From Martinezella lusitana (GTDB lineage Bacteria; Pseudomonadota; Alphaproteobacteria; Rhizobiales; Rhizobiaceae), in assembly GCF_010668395.1 (NCBI RefSeq), contig NZ_WUEY01000003.1, positions 496,001 to 560,000 on the forward strand: 64,000 nucleotides of DNA. The letters are read 5' to 3'. Made by a program: the position numbers and the translations under genes. Shown one piece after another: positions 9,396 to 18,635 of this stretch. Position 1 is the stretch's first letter. Every line of letters starts with the position of its first letter. Under the pieces are notes generated by a model. It was not told the DNA's origin. It did no database searches and saw only the letters and a list, made by a program, of their open reading frames with translations.

Positions 9396-9872
9396 TCAAG
9401 GATCCAGCGGATCGCGGGCGATCTTCGCGTTGATCTCGTCGATCACATGCTCGAAATCCTCGGCATGGGAAAAATCGCGATAGACGGACGCATAGCGCAC
9501 GAAGGCAACGTCATCGAGGCTCTTTAGCGCCTCCAGCACCTGAAGGCCGATCTGCTCGGAACTGATCTCGGTTTCGCCGGAGCTTTCGAGGCGGCGGACG
9601 ATGCCGGAAACGGCCCGCTCAATCCGGTCCCGATCGACCGGACGCTTGCGCAGCGCGATCTCGAAGGAGCGCACCAGCTTGTCGCGATCGAACGGCACCT
9701 TGCGGCCGGTCTTCTTGATGACCATCAGCTCGCGCAGCTGCACGCGCTCGAAGGTGGTGAAGCGACCGCCGCAATCCGGACAGATGCGCCGCCGGCGGAT
9801 GGAGGTATTGTCCTCCGCCGGGCGCGAGTCCTTGACCTGGGTATCTTCAGAGCCGCAGTAAGGGCAGCGCAT
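9396..9872 (-). CDS. nrdR: Transcriptional repressor NrdR
   Basis: Represses ribonucleotide reductase genes in response to ATP/dATP. The 158-residue protein has an N-terminal zinc ribbon with Cys3, Cys6, Cys31 and Cys34, then an ATP-cone from about residue 49 ([19 protein letters not shown]). It begins 9 bases after the glyA stop and leads into ribD, the arrangement usual in alphaproteobacteria. No ribonucleotide reductase gene is in the window, so its targets lie elsewhere. Confidence 0.97.
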   Translation of the reverse strand: MRCPYCGSEDTQVKDSRPAEDNTSIRRRRICPDCGGRFTTFERVQLRELMVIKKTGRKVPFDRDKLVRSFEIALRKRPVDRDRIERAVSGIVRRLESSGETEISSEQIGLQVLEALKSLDDVAFVRYASVYRDFSHAEDFEHVIDEINAKIARDPLDP

Positions 9873-9881
9873 GCGCCCTCC

Positions 9882-11180
9882 TCAGCCCATGTAGCCGTAC
9901 ATCGGGAAGCGGTCGGTGAGCTTGACCACCTTCTCGCGCACGGCGGCCTCGACGGCGGCATTGCCTTCGTCGGAATTGGCGACCTTCAGGCCATCGAGCA
10001 CTTCGATGATCAGATTGCCGATTTCGCGGAACTCGGCTTCCTTGAAGCCGCGCGTCGTGCCGGCCGGCGTGCCGAGGCGAACGCCCGACGTGACGAAGGG
10101 CTTTTCGGGGTCGAACGGAATGCCGTTCTTGTTGCAGGTGACATAGGCGCGGCCGAGCGCTGCCTCGGCGCGCTTGCCGGTGGCATTCTTCTTGCGCAGG
10201 TCGACCAGCATCAGGTGGTTGTCGGTGCCGCCGGAGACGACATCGACACCGCCGGAGATCAGCGTTTCGGCGAGAGCCTTGGCGTTCTTGACGATCTGGG
10301 CGGCATAGTCCTTGAAATCAGGCTGCAGCGCTTCGCCGAGAGCAACGGCCTTGGCGGCGATGACGTGCATCAGCGGGCCGCCCTGGAGGCCGGGGAAGAC
10401 GGCCGAGTTGAACTTCTTGGCCAGATCCTCGTCATTGGTGAGGATCATGCCGCCGCGCGGGCCGCGCAGAGACTTGTGCGTGGTCGTGGTGGCGACGTGG
10501 CAATGCGGGAACGGCGACGGATGCTGGCCACCGGCAACCAGGCCGGCGATGTGGGCCATATCGACCATCAGATAGGCGCCGACGCTGTCGGCGATCTCGC
10601 GGAAACGCTTCCAGTCCCAGATGCGGGAATAGGCGGTGCCGCCGGCGATGATGAGCTTCGGCCTGGTTTCTTCGGCCTTGCGCTGAACAGCGTCCATGTC
10701 GAGCAGGTTGTCGCCTTCACGAACGCCGTAGGAAACGACGTTGAACCATTTGCCGGACATGTTGACCGGCGAGCCATGGGTCAGGTGACCGCCCGAATTC
10801 AGGTCGAGGCCCATGAAGGTGTCGCCCGGCTGCAGCAGCGCAAGGAAGACGGCCTGGTTCATCTGCGAACCGGAATTCGGCTGGACGTTGGCGAAGTTGA
10901 CGCCGAACAGCTTCTTGGCGCGCTCGATGGCGAGTTCTTCGGCGATGTCGACATACTGGCAGCCGCCGTAATAGCGCTTGCCCGGATATCCCTCGGCATA
11001 CTTGTTCGTCATGATCGAGCCCTGCGCTTCCAGCACGGCGCGCGAGACGATGTTTTCCGAGGCGATCAGTTCGATTTCGTGCCGCTGGCGACCCAGTTCC
11101 TTGCCGATCGCGCCAAAGATTTCCGGATCGGTATCGGCAAGCGAGCGATTGAAGAAGGGTTCGGTGGACGCATTGGTCAT
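9882..11180 (-). CDS. glyA: Serine hydroxymethyltransferase
   Basis: Interconverts serine and glycine with tetrahydrofolate, using PLP. The 432-residue protein has the PLP lysine Lys236 in [14 protein letters not shown], the cofactor residues of [13 protein letters not shown], and the N-terminal signature LIASENIVS. It is the first gene of glyA-nrdR-ribD-ribE on the minus strand, separated from the upstream L,D-transpeptidase gene by a terminator at about 11300. Confidence 0.98.
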   Translation of the reverse strand: MTNASTEPFFNRSLADTDPEIFGAIGKELGRQRHEIELIASENIVSRAVLEAQGSIMTNKYAEGYPGKRYYGGCQYVDIAEELAIERAKKLFGVNFANVQPNSGSQMNQAVFLALLQPGDTFMGLDLNSGGHLTHGSPVNMSGKWFNVVSYGVREGDNLLDMDAVQRKAEETRPKLIIAGGTAYSRIWDWKRFREIADSVGAYLMVDMAHIAGLVAGGQHPSPFPHCHVATTTTHKSLRGPRGGMILTNDEDLAKKFNSAVFPGLQGGPLMHVIAAKAVALGEALQPDFKDYAAQIVKNAKALAETLISGGVDVVSGGTDNHLMLVDLRKKNATGKRAEAALGRAYVTCNKNGIPFDPEKPFVTSGVRLGTPAGTTRGFKEAEFREIGNLIIEVLDGLKVANSDEGNAAVEAAVREKVVKLTDRFPMYGYMG

Positions 11181-11298
11181 CGTGAAAGCTCCTGAACGGC
11201 CGGAAAGGCAATGCAGACGGTATTAGCGTCAGGGTGATCGGAGAGCAATACGATCAGCGACATTTGCTGGGCATTCTACGATGAGCGACGCCGGCAGA

Positions 11299-11330
11299 CG
11301 AAAAAGCCGCATCCAGGGATGCGGCTTCGA
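11299..11330 (-). terminator. Rho-independent terminator after the L,D-transpeptidase gene
   Basis: Arms AAGCCGCATCC (11304-11314) and GGATGCGGCTT (11317-11327) form an 11-bp stem with a two-base loop. Read on the minus strand it ends in a T-run, so it separates the transpeptidase transcript from glyA. Confidence 0.85.
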
Positions 11331-11356
11331 TAACAATCAAGCTCGAAATCTGCCGA

Positions 11357-12670
11357 TTACTGAACCGGCTGTTCCATGCCCTGGGTCGTGTCGAGCGCCA
11401 GCTGGGAATTGCCGTCGAGATTATAGATGTCGTCACGGAACTGGACGATACCGTCGGCCGCGCTCCAGGCGGAGATATAGACGAAATAGACCGGCACTTC
11501 CGTCGCCAGGGTGATCGGCGTGTTGACGCGGGTGGAGATGACCTGCTCGATGTGCTGGCGCGGCCAGCCCGGAGTTTCGGCCAGCAGCCAGGTCGCCAGG
11601 TCGCGCACGTTCTGAACGCGCACGCAGCCCGAGCTGTCGAAACGCATCAGCTTGTTGAACAGGCCCTGCTCCGGCGTGTCGTGCATGTATTCGTTGTTGG
11701 GATTGTGGAAGTTGATCTTCGTGGACGCCATGGCGTTCGTCTTGCCCGGGTCCTGACGGAACATCAGGTCCGGCGCCTTGTCCGAATTCCAGTCGATCGT
11801 CTCCGGCGCTACTTCCTGGCCCTTGCCGTCGAGAAGGCGGATGTTGCTCTTCGTCAGGTAGGTCGGATCCTTCCGCATCAGCGGCATGATGTCCTTGATG
11901 ATGATGGAGCGCGGCGCCGTCCAGTAGGGGTTGAGGATGACCTCGTAGATCTTCGAATTGATGATGTGCGTCGGGCGCGATTCACGACCGACGATCGCCT
12001 CGTGGCGCAACGCCACCTGACCGTCTTCCACGGCTTCAACGCGGGTCGCCGGGATGTTGACCATGACGTGACGGCGGCCAAGGTCGGACGGGAACGTCTG
12101 AAGGCGGACGAGATTGGTGTTCAGCTGCTGCAGGCGGACATTGGCGGGAATGTTCATCGCCTTCTGCGTGAAATCGCCGATCACACCATCCGGCGGCAGG
12201 CCATGACGGGCCTGGAAGCGCTTGACGGCGCCGTCCACGTAGGAGTCGAACGACGAGGAAATGCCCGCCTCGCGCGGCAGGTCGCCGGTGACCATCAGAT
12301 GCTGGCGCAGGGACTGCACGGCGGGATCGGTAACGCCGATCTGCAGCGGCTGCTGGCTCGTGGGAGTGACTTGCGGCCAGCCGCCATTGGCAACGATGCT
12401 CTGATACTGGGCGATCGCCTGCTGAATGTTCGGTACGGAATCCGGCCCGAGAATCGGGGTGTTCGACTGCACGGCGGCGGCCGTGCGTGCCGCGGCCTTG
12501 GCGTCGAACTGGTCGTCCCAATTGCCGCGAGAACGGTCATTGATCAACGCTTCCAGTGGAGTCGCGTTTTGCGCGAGGGCCGGTGCGGCCAACGCGGCAG
12601 CGCCAAAAGTTACGGCCGACCGCAAAAAGGAGCGGCGCGAAAAGGGTTCAATTCCGTTTTTCTTCGACAT
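11357..12670 (-). CDS. L,D-transpeptidase with peptidoglycan-binding domain (LdtP-like)
   Basis: Forms 3-3 crosslinks in peptidoglycan, or attaches proteins to it, in the periplasm. The 437-residue protein starts with a twin-arginine-like signal (SRRSFLRSAVTFGAAALAAPALAQ), then a peptidoglycan-binding segment around FQARHGLPPDGVIGDFTQ, then the YkuD catalytic domain with YMHDTPEQGLF and the nucleophile Cys349 in SSGCVRV. The MarR regulator gene ldtR lies 510 bases upstream on the same strand. In Liberibacter and Sinorhizobium, LdtR controls the neighbouring transpeptidase gene, so this is the likely target. Confidence 0.93.
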   Translation of the reverse strand: MSKKNGIEPFSRRSFLRSAVTFGAAALAAPALAQNATPLEALINDRSRGNWDDQFDAKAAARTAAAVQSNTPILGPDSVPNIQQAIAQYQSIVANGGWPQVTPTSQQPLQIGVTDPAVQSLRQHLMVTGDLPREAGISSSFDSYVDGAVKRFQARHGLPPDGVIGDFTQKAMNIPANVRLQQLNTNLVRLQTFPSDLGRRHVMVNIPATRVEAVEDGQVALRHEAIVGRESRPTHIINSKIYEVILNPYWTAPRSIIIKDIMPLMRKDPTYLTKSNIRLLDGKGQEVAPETIDWNSDKAPDLMFRQDPGKTNAMASTKINFHNPNNEYMHDTPEQGLFNKLMRFDSSGCVRVQNVRDLATWLLAETPGWPRQHIEQVISTRVNTPITLATEVPVYFVYISAWSAADGIVQFRDDIYNLDGNSQLALDTTQGMEQPVQ

Positions 12671-13180
12671 ATCCCAACCGTTCGACGCTACGATCTAATG
12701 ACGCGCAGCCTAGAGAGGAAGCAGTAAATAGCGCAGCCTGTGCCAAGTAACGCCGCTCAATATCAATCCGTTCCCTTAATGCGCCATCAAAAACCCGGCC
12801 ACGAACTATCACAATATCGCGAAGCTAAGACTTGGGGCTGGAAGATCGAAATTTGAGAACGCTGCCTGCCGTCAGTTTCCGCTGTCATAGCAATATGGCC
12901 AATTCGTGTCGCCCGGCATGAAACTTGCCCTGCCATGCGACGGCGAAAGAAAAGCCAAACTGCATTTGCTAAAATACCACAGCTGCGCGTGGTTCATAGC
13001 GTGTATTCACCCGCCGTCAATGGCTTAGCCGCACTACACGTTACATGTAGCGGAAGGTGACGCGTGGACGTGGCAAAAAACGCACAACTACCGGCTTTGC
13101 AACGCGTTCAAGCCGGACACGCAGGGAACGTGTCCAGCTTGCTTTTACTGGAAGGTCGCGTGATCGATCCGCGCCGTTAC
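12671..13180. other. 510-base gap between ldtR and the L,D-transpeptidase gene
   Basis: No coding sequence is convincing here. Two inverted repeats stand out: CTACA/TGTAG at 13034-13050, extended by CG pairs, and GGACACG/CGTGTCC at 13115-13135. The second is well placed for a weak ldtR terminator. The promoter of the transpeptidase gene should lie in the part near 12671. I could not pick out an LdtR box, because I do not know its consensus well enough. Confidence 0.6.
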
Positions 13181-13699
13181 TTACAGGCGATAGAGGATCT
13201 GATCGTTCCAGAAGCGGTCCAGGCGCTGCAGCAGCTTGTTCATCTGGGTGAATTCGTCGGTGCCGATGCCGCCGACCTTGTCGATCGAGCCGATGTGACG
13301 CTCATAGAGCTTGGCAACGGTTTCGGCGATGTCCTGGCCCGTCTCCGTCAGGCTGATGCGGACCGAGCGACGGTCGATGCGCGAGCGCTGATGGTTGATG
13401 AAGCCGAGATCGACCAGCTTCTTGACGTTGTAGGAAACGTTGGAACCGAGGTAGAAACCGCGGGAGCGCAGTTCGCCGGCCGTCAGTTCGGAGTTGCCGA
13501 TGTTGAAAAGGAGAAGTGCCTGTACGGCATTGACGTCGTCGCGACCCTGACGGTCGAACTCGTCCTTGATGACATCAAGCAGGCGGCGGTGCAAACGCTC
13601 GACCAGGTGAAGGGATTCCATGTAGAGGGCCCGGATGTCGTCAACCTGCTGATCCCGAGCGTTCGCAACTGCCTGCGGCTTGATTTTCGTGTTCATCAT
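13181..13699 (-). CDS. ldtR: MarR-family regulator LdtR
   Basis: A 172-residue winged-helix regulator. The LdtR subgroup is known from Liberibacter and Sinorhizobium, where it controls an L,D-transpeptidase gene and stress and motility functions. The recognition region reads NSELTAGELRSRGFYLGSN then VSYNVKKLVDLGFINHQ, and the wing is RSRIDRRSVRISLTETG. The start is one of two adjacent ATG codons (13699 or 13696), with GAGG upstream. Its probable target lies downstream on the same strand. The assignment rests on sequence pattern and on this neighbour. Confidence 0.9.
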   Translation of the reverse strand: MMNTKIKPQAVANARDQQVDDIRALYMESLHLVERLHRRLLDVIKDEFDRQGRDDVNAVQALLLFNIGNSELTAGELRSRGFYLGSNVSYNVKKLVDLGFINHQRSRIDRRSVRISLTETGQDIAETVAKLYERHIGSIDKVGGIGTDEFTQMNKLLQRLDRFWNDQILYRL

Positions 13700-13829
13700 G
13701 ACTTGGCCTCACTCTGTTTTGTTTGGCGGTGTCGTTTTCTTCCCGCCTTGAGTGAGACCCTATCGAATACACATAAAATTCTACTTAAACTGCAGGCTTA
13801 ACAGCACCTTACCATGAAGTCTTGGTGTC

Positions 13830-14270
13830 TCAGGGTAAATCAACCATTACCTGCTGCCGGCGGCGGCGCCGCTTTTCCTGCCAGAGCAGAACACGGAAAA
13901 GGCAATAAATCACGGCCACGCAGGCATGCAAGATCATAATCAAGGGATTGGATCCGAAGATCTCCGGCCAGACCCCATACATCAATGCCTGCCCGCCTGC
14001 GGCCAGCACCCACATGACCGGCCCCCAGGAGACGGTGAGCCACAATCCGAGCGCGGCAACCGGGAAGACGACGGCCAGTCCGGCGGCTGCGACCTTCCAT
14101 GGCAGCGCGAGCAGGTCGAACCGCGCATGACCTTCCAGCGAATAGCCAACCAGCATGGCCCAATATTGCAGGCCGAGCCAGAAGCAGGCGATCGCGATCA
14201 GCCGCAGGAACAGCACGAACAGGATGTCCGTCAGCGTATTCTTGGGTACGGTCGAAGAATCAGGTTCCAT
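13830..14270 (-). CDS. DUF6163-like small membrane protein
   Basis: A 146-residue inner membrane protein with about four hydrophobic segments (LFVLFLRLIAIACFWLG, the region after LPWKVAAAG, VMWVLAAGGQALMYG, PLIMILHACVAVIYCLF) and a strongly basic tail EKRRRRRQQ. I believe it is the rhizobial DUF6163 family, found near hemB and ldtR in relatives; no function is known. The frame is open far upstream across hemB, but only the part from the ATG at 14270 looks like a protein. It is divergent from hemB. Confidence 0.7.
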   Translation of the reverse strand: MEPDSSTVPKNTLTDILFVLFLRLIAIACFWLGLQYWAMLVGYSLEGHARFDLLALPWKVAAAGLAVVFPVAALGLWLTVSWGPVMWVLAAGGQALMYGVWPEIFGSNPLIMILHACVAVIYCLFRVLLWQEKRRRRRQQVMVDLP

Positions 14271-14414
14271 GCGCGAACAATACGTATGAGGCATCGGCCT
14301 CGCCAGAATATAATGGCTGCGGCCTTTCGTCTGGTTTTGAATCCTGGGGACAGCGTGGTAGGTACGCTGCCCATGGAATAAGGCCACAAATAGACGAAGA
14401 AGGATGGCGGCATC

Positions 14415-15428
14415 ATGGAAAACAAGACGCATCTGGTCGACGAGATCACCGGACATCGCCGCATGCGACGCAACCGCAAGGCCGACTGGACGCGCCGCCT
14501 CGTGCAGGAGAACAGGCTGACCGTCGACGATCTGATCTGGCCGATCTTCCTCATTCCCGGCACCGGCATCCTGGAGCCGATCCCCGCCATGCCCGGCGTC
14601 AACCGCATGACCGTGGACAAGGCCGTCGAAGCGGCAAAGGAAGCAGCCGATCTCGGCATTCCCGCCCTCGCCACCTTCCCGAACATCGAGATGGAGCTGC
14701 GCGACGAAACGGGCTCCAACAGCCTTGAGAGAAACAATCTCATCAACCTTGCCAGCGCCGCGATCAAGAAGGCCGTGCCGAATATTGGCGTCATTACCGA
14801 CGTCGCGCTCGATCCTTTCACCAGCCACGGCCATGACGGCATCCTGCGCGGCAACGAAATCGTCAACGACGAGACGGTCGAGCAGGTGGCGCGGGCCGCC
14901 GTCTACCAGGCCGATGCGGGCGCCGATATCATCGCGCCTTCGGAAATGATGGACGGGCGCATCGGCGCGATCCGTCAGGCGCTGGATGCAGCCGGCCACC
15001 AGAATGTCGGCATCATGAGCTATGCGACGAAGTTCAGCTCGGCCTTCTACGGCCCCTACCGCGAAGCGATTTCCACCGGCGGCCTGCTGAAGGGCGACAA
15101 GAAGACCTATTATATCGACCCGGCCAACGGCACCGAGGCCGTGCGCGATGCCACGCTCGACGTCGAGGAAGGCGCCGACATGCTGATGGTCAAGCCCGGC
15201 CTGCCCTATCTCGACATCTGTTGGCGGCTGAAGGAGGCGTTCGGCCTCCCGACCTTCGCCTACCAGGTCTCCGGCGAATACGCGATGATCAAGGCGGCGG
15301 CCGCCAATGGCTGGATCGACGGAGAGAGGGTGATGCTCGAAACCCTGCTCGCCTTCAAGCGCGCCGGGTGCGACGGCATCCTCACCTATTTCGCGGTGGA
15401 TGTGGCGAGGCACCTGGCGAAGAAATAG
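14415..15428 (+). CDS. hemB: Porphobilinogen synthase, magnesium type
   Basis: Condenses two 5-aminolevulinate molecules to porphobilinogen in heme synthesis. The 337-residue protein has the two substrate-binding lysines, Lys206 (SYATKFSSAFYGPYR) and Lys260 (MVKPGLPYLD). The metal loop reads DVALDPFTSHGHDG, with Asp133 and Asp141 where zinc enzymes have Cys. That places it with the magnesium-dependent enzymes known from Bradyrhizobium. It is monocistronic and divergent from the DUF6163-like gene. Confidence 0.97.
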   Translation: MENKTHLVDEITGHRRMRRNRKADWTRRLVQENRLTVDDLIWPIFLIPGTGILEPIPAMPGVNRMTVDKAVEAAKEAADLGIPALATFPNIEMELRDETGSNSLERNNLINLASAAIKKAVPNIGVITDVALDPFTSHGHDGILRGNEIVNDETVEQVARAAVYQADAGADIIAPSEMMDGRIGAIRQALDAAGHQNVGIMSYATKFSSAFYGPYREAISTGGLLKGDKKTYYIDPANGTEAVRDATLDVEEGADMLMVKPGLPYLDICWRLKEAFGLPTFAYQVSGEYAMIKAAAANGWIDGERVMLETLLAFKRAGCDGILTYFAVDVARHLAKK

Positions 15429-15602
15429 CTTGCCGCCACCCGCTTATTGTATTTGCGGCACCCGATACCATATGTTCGGCAAGTGTTTCCCTGTTGCAGG
15501 GCGCCCCATTTCGGTCGTCATGCAACAGTATATCCGTAACCTGTGCTTGAATTCTTCCTCAGTCGGAATGATTGAAGAGGTTCTGCGCCAAGGAGAAAAG
15601 TC

Positions 15603-16061
15603 ATGAGCCTGAACCCCAGCCCGCTCTATGCAGCACCGGACGACTGGCGCGCTTATAGCGGCGTGCTGAGCAGGCGCATCTTCGCGTTCATCGTCGATTA
15701 CATCATCGTCGCGCTGCTCTGCATTCCCGCAGCCGTGCTTCTGTTTTTCGTTTCGATCCTGACGCTTGGGCTTGGTTTCTTCCTCTATCCGGTGCTCTTC
15801 ATTCTCGTCGCCGGCTTTTATTTCGGCTGGACGCTCGGCGGACCTTACCAGGCTTCCCTTGGCATGCGCGCCATGGGCCTCACCATGGTCCGCGTCGATG
15901 GCCGCCGGATGGATTTCCTGACGGCGATCGTCCATCTGGCGCTGTTCTGGATCCTGAACTCGGTCCTGACGCCGCTGATCCTGCTGGTGGGCCTCTTTAC
16001 CGACCGCAGCCGGCTGCTGCACGACCTGCTGCTGGGCACCGTCATCGCCCGTACGGCCTGA
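15603..16061 (+). CDS. RDD-family membrane protein
   Basis: A 152-residue inner membrane protein of the RDD family with three or four membrane segments. The family signature is split over RRIFAFIVDYIIVALL near the N-terminus, the loop SLGMRAMGLTMVRVDGRRM, and FTDRSRLLHDLLLGTVI at the end. Function is unknown; some relatives act in ion transport. AAGGAGAA precedes the ATG at 15603. It stands alone between hemB and bpt. Confidence 0.85.
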   Translation: MSLNPSPLYAAPDDWRAYSGVLSRRIFAFIVDYIIVALLCIPAAVLLFFVSILTLGLGFFLYPVLFILVAGFYFGWTLGGPYQASLGMRAMGLTMVRVDGRRMDFLTAIVHLALFWILNSVLTPLILLVGLFTDRSRLLHDLLLGTVIARTA

Positions 16062-16092
16062 GAGCACGTCGCGATACCGAAACAACACGATT

Positions 16093-16118
16093 CCTCGCGG
16101 AAGCAAAGGTCCGCGAGG
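16093..16118 (+). terminator. Possible terminator hairpin after the RDD gene
   Basis: A perfect 9-bp stem, CCTCGCGGA and TCCGCGAGG, lies 31 bases after the RDD-gene stop. There is no clear T-run after it, so termination is only possible. Confidence 0.4.
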
Positions 16119-16173
16119 CGGCACCCGGGCGCATCATCAATTAGGAAACTTCGATCTTTAACGAAGGACGTAG

Positions 16174-16211
16174 TTGACGTTTTCTAAACTTGGGCCATGC
16201 TTGTAGAAAAC
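16174..16211 (+). promoter_or_regulatory. Possible promoter and palindrome before bpt
   Basis: TTGACG at 16174-16179 is a good -35 element. From its last base an 8-bp inverted repeat GTTTTCTA/TAGAAAAC (16179-16186 and 16204-16211) brackets the spacer and the expected -10 position. The arms would suit a dimeric regulator. The -10 itself is poor. The site lies 32-69 bases before the bpt start. Confidence 0.35.
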
Positions 16212-16242
16212 AGGTGCCGAAAGAAAGGGCAATCAACGGCAG

Positions 16243-17022
16243 ATGAACACGCAGTCGACGCCTTCTCCGCAGTTTTATCTGACGGCACCGGCTGCCTGCC
16301 CGTACCTGCCGAACGAGATGGAGCGCAAGGTCTTCACACATCTCGTCGGTCCCCGAGCAGCCGAGATGAACGATATCCTAACCCAGGGCGGCTTCCGGCG
16401 TTCGCAGAACATCGCCTATCGGCCTGCCTGCGAATCCTGCCGCGCCTGCGTATCCGTGCGCATCCTCGCCCAGGAGTTCGAGCCCACCCGGTCGATGCGG
16501 CGGGTACTGGCCTCCAATAGCGACGTCATCGCCACCGAATTTCCGGCGCAGCCTTCAAGCGAGCAATATTCGCTGTTCCGCCGCTATCTCGACTATCGTC
16601 ACCAGCAAGGCGGCATGTCCGACATGACCGTGCTCGACTATGCGATCATGGTCGAGGATACGCATGTGAATACGCGCATCATCGAATATCGCCGCCGCGA
16701 GGAAGGCTCGGGGCTGGAACAGCGCCCGAAAGGCGAGTTGCTGGCGGCAGCGTTGACCGACGTCATGAGCGACGGGCTGTCGATGGTCTATTCCTATTTC
16801 AATCCCGATCTCGACGAGCGGTCGCTGGGGACCTTCATGATCCTCGACCATATCAGGCGGGCGAAAGCGCTCGGCCTGCCGCACGTCTATCTTGGCTACT
16901 GGGTCAAGGGTTCGCGCAAGATGGACTACAAGACCCGCTTCCAACCGCAGGAACATCTCACGCCGCGCGGCTGGGAACGTTTCGATCCCGCCGCAGACGG
17001 CGGCAAAGATACCTTCCGCTGA
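16243..17022 (+). CDS. bpt: Leucyltransferase Bpt (leucyl-tRNA:Asp/Glu protein transferase)
   Basis: Transfers leucine from tRNA to proteins that start with Asp or Glu, marking them for ClpAP/ClpS degradation under the N-end rule. The 259-residue protein has the ATE N-terminal domain with [12 protein letters not shown] (Cys-rich) and the C-terminal GNAT-like domain with [25 protein letters not shown]. It ends directly before the EamA transporter gene, whose ATG follows the stop without a gap. Confidence 0.95.
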   Translation: MNTQSTPSPQFYLTAPAACPYLPNEMERKVFTHLVGPRAAEMNDILTQGGFRRSQNIAYRPACESCRACVSVRILAQEFEPTRSMRRVLASNSDVIATEFPAQPSSEQYSLFRRYLDYRHQQGGMSDMTVLDYAIMVEDTHVNTRIIEYRRREEGSGLEQRPKGELLAAALTDVMSDGLSMVYSYFNPDLDERSLGTFMILDHIRRAKALGLPHVYLGYWVKGSRKMDYKTRFQPQEHLTPRGWERFDPAADGGKDTFR

Positions 17023-17904
17023 ATGTTCTCCCATCTTTCGGATCATAAAAAGGGCCTGCTGCTGACGACGCTCGGCGGACTGGCCCTGTCGATGGACATA
17101 CCCTTGATCCGGCTGTCCAGCGGCGAGGTCTGGTCGGTGCTGTCGGCACGCAGCCTTGCGACCATTGTCGTGGCGCTCGCCGTCCTTGTGGTCATTCGCC
17201 GCGTCACCGGTTCGCTGCAAAGCGTGCTGCCGGGCTGGCTCGGGCTTCCGGTCGGGTTCTTCTACGGGCTGACGACGATTACCTTTCTTCTCGCCGTCTA
17301 TTACACGACGGCGGCGAATGTGGTGTTCATCATCGCACTCAACCCGATGTTCACCGCGCTGCTCTCCTGGATCTTCCTCAAGGAGCGCCCTGCCCTTTCG
17401 ACATTCATCACCATGGCGGTGATGCTCCTCGGGGTCGGCCTGATCGTCGGAGGCGGCATGGAGAGCGGCCATCTGCTTGGCGATGCGCTTTCGGTGCTCG
17501 CCTCGTTTTCCATCGCCTGCGCCATCACCATAGGCCGCGCTTCGGGGCGGGACATGGGCTTCGCCTCCCTGCTGGCCGCCGTCATTCCGGCCGCCGTCGG
17601 GCTCTACCATATAGCGCCCTCGGGCTTTTCCATCGAACATCCCGGCTGGATCCTCTTCGATGGCGCGGTGCTGATGCCGCTTTCCTTCTGGTGCCTTGCG
17701 ACAGGCACGCGCTTCCTCTCGGCGCCGGAAGTGGCGATGTTCTATCTGCTGGAAACGATCCTGGCGCCGATCTGGGTCTGGCTGATCTTCGCCGAAGCGC
17801 CGACCACGCTGACCCTGGCCGGCGGCGCAATCCTGATCCTCGCACTTGCCGCCCACTCGTTATGGCAGGCGCGGGCGAAGGCAAGAGCGGCGCTCGCGGC
17901 GTAA
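17023..17904 (+). CDS. EamA/DMT-family transporter
   Basis: A 293-residue inner membrane protein of the drug/metabolite transporter superfamily with ten predicted helices in two EamA repeats. The repeats show NVVFIIALNPMFTALLSWIF and, in the second half, APEVAMFYLLETILAPIWVW. Such proteins export metabolites; the substrate is unknown. It starts on the base after the bpt stop, so it is probably co-translated with bpt. Confidence 0.88.
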   Translation: MFSHLSDHKKGLLLTTLGGLALSMDIPLIRLSSGEVWSVLSARSLATIVVALAVLVVIRRVTGSLQSVLPGWLGLPVGFFYGLTTITFLLAVYYTTAANVVFIIALNPMFTALLSWIFLKERPALSTFITMAVMLLGVGLIVGGGMESGHLLGDALSVLASFSIACAITIGRASGRDMGFASLLAAVIPAAVGLYHIAPSGFSIEHPGWILFDGAVLMPLSFWCLATGTRFLSAPEVAMFYLLETILAPIWVWLIFAEAPTTLTLAGGAILILALAAHSLWQARAKARAALAA

Positions 17905-17915
17905 GACCTTGTAAA

Positions 17916-17944
17916 TTGAAATCACAATCGCCCAATGTTATAAC
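17916..17944 (+). promoter_or_regulatory. Promoter of the AbrB/Doc toxin-antitoxin operon
   Basis: TTGAAA (17916-17921), a 17-base spacer and TATAAC (17939-17944) make a near-consensus housekeeping promoter 26 bases before the antitoxin start. It is more AT-rich than the surrounding DNA. Confidence 0.75.
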
Positions 17945-17960
17945 TCGGTTATTACATTGG
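17932..17960. promoter_or_regulatory. Palindromic operator of the AbrB/Doc operon
   Basis: Arms CCAATGTTATAAC (17932-17944) and GTTATTACATTGG (17948-17960) are an inverted repeat of 13 bases with a single mismatch and a TCG centre. It covers the -10 box. AbrB/MazE-type antitoxins repress their own operon by binding such palindromes, so this is most likely the autoregulatory site. Confidence 0.75.
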
Positions 17961-17969
17961 AGCTGAGAC

Positions 17970-18191
17970 ATGAACGTCACCATCCGAAAGATCGGCAATT
18001 CCGAAGGCGTTATTATTCCGAAGGAAGTTCTCCAGAGGCTTGGCCTGAAAAACGGCGACTCGCTGGAAATACGGGAAGTGAACGGCAACATCGAATTGGT
18101 TCCGGAGCGCGCCGACATTGCAGAGCAACTACGTGCGGCAAGGCTTGGTATGCAGAAATATCGCAGCGCCCTACGCGAACTCGCAAAATGA
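17970..18191 (+). CDS. AbrB/MazE-type antitoxin
   Basis: A 73-residue protein with an AbrB/MazE/SpoVT swapped-hairpin DNA-binding domain (MNVTIRKIGNSEGVIIPKEV, then LGLKNGDSLEIREVNGNIEL) and a short C-terminal tail rich in Leu and Arg that would bind the toxin. It overlaps the doc gene by four bases (ATGA). The pair is a type II toxin-antitoxin module: the antitoxin neutralises the toxin and represses the operon through the palindrome at 17932-17960. The module sits between bpt-eamA and parC and is probably an acquired insertion. Confidence 0.88.
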   Translation: MNVTIRKIGNSEGVIIPKEVLQRLGLKNGDSLEIREVNGNIELVPERADIAEQLRAARLGMQKYRSALRELAK

Positions 18192-18580
18192 ATGAGTATC
18201 AATGGCTATTACGTGAAGCCGTGGAGATTATGCATGAGGAGCAGATCGTCGAACATGGTGGATTGCCGGCCTTAAAAGACGAGAATGCCCTGGAAGCGGC
18301 ACTGGCCCGTCCACTGAACAAGGCTGCATATGGTGAAAATGATTTATTCGCTCTAGCTGCGGCCTATCTTTACGGTCTGGTGCGAAACCATCCTTTTTCC
18401 GATGGGAACAAAAGAACCGGATACCTCGCAGCTTTCACATTTCTCTACATCAATGGCTATTTGATCGAAGCAGACGATGGGATGGTCGTTGCGCTAGTAT
18501 TAGGTGTTGCGGCCGGAGAAATCGACGAGATCGGCGCCACGCACTTCTTCAAGGATTACTGCGTCCCGCTAGCCGGGTGA
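18188..18580 (+). CDS. Doc-family toxin (Fic fold)
   Basis: A 130-residue Doc-type toxin. Doc phosphorylates and inactivates elongation factor EF-Tu in the P1 phage system. The Fic motif is complete, HPFSDGNKRT at residues 68-77, with the catalytic His68. The preceding segment GGLPALKDENALEAALARP is typical of Doc proteins. The start overlaps the antitoxin stop. It uses Gly in DGNKR where P1 Doc has Ala, which is common in chromosomal Doc proteins. No frameshift, so it is probably functional. Confidence 0.9.
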   Translation: MNEYQWLLREAVEIMHEEQIVEHGGLPALKDENALEAALARPLNKAAYGENDLFALAAAYLYGLVRNHPFSDGNKRTGYLAAFTFLYINGYLIEADDGMVVALVLGVAAGEIDEIGATHFFKDYCVPLAG

Positions 18581-18635
18581 CGGCCCGCTCTATCGGCCGC
18601 CCCTGCCCTTCGCTAAGGCTCAGGGCGCTTCTTGC

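Noticed and set aside
13064..13801. A plus-strand frame across ldtR
   Set aside because: LdtR on the minus strand is a clear MarR protein; the plus frame has no recognisable motif.
13830..15413. A 527-codon minus-strand frame covering hemB
   Set aside because: Only the last 146 codons look like a membrane protein. The rest is the antisense of hemB, so the start was set at 14270.
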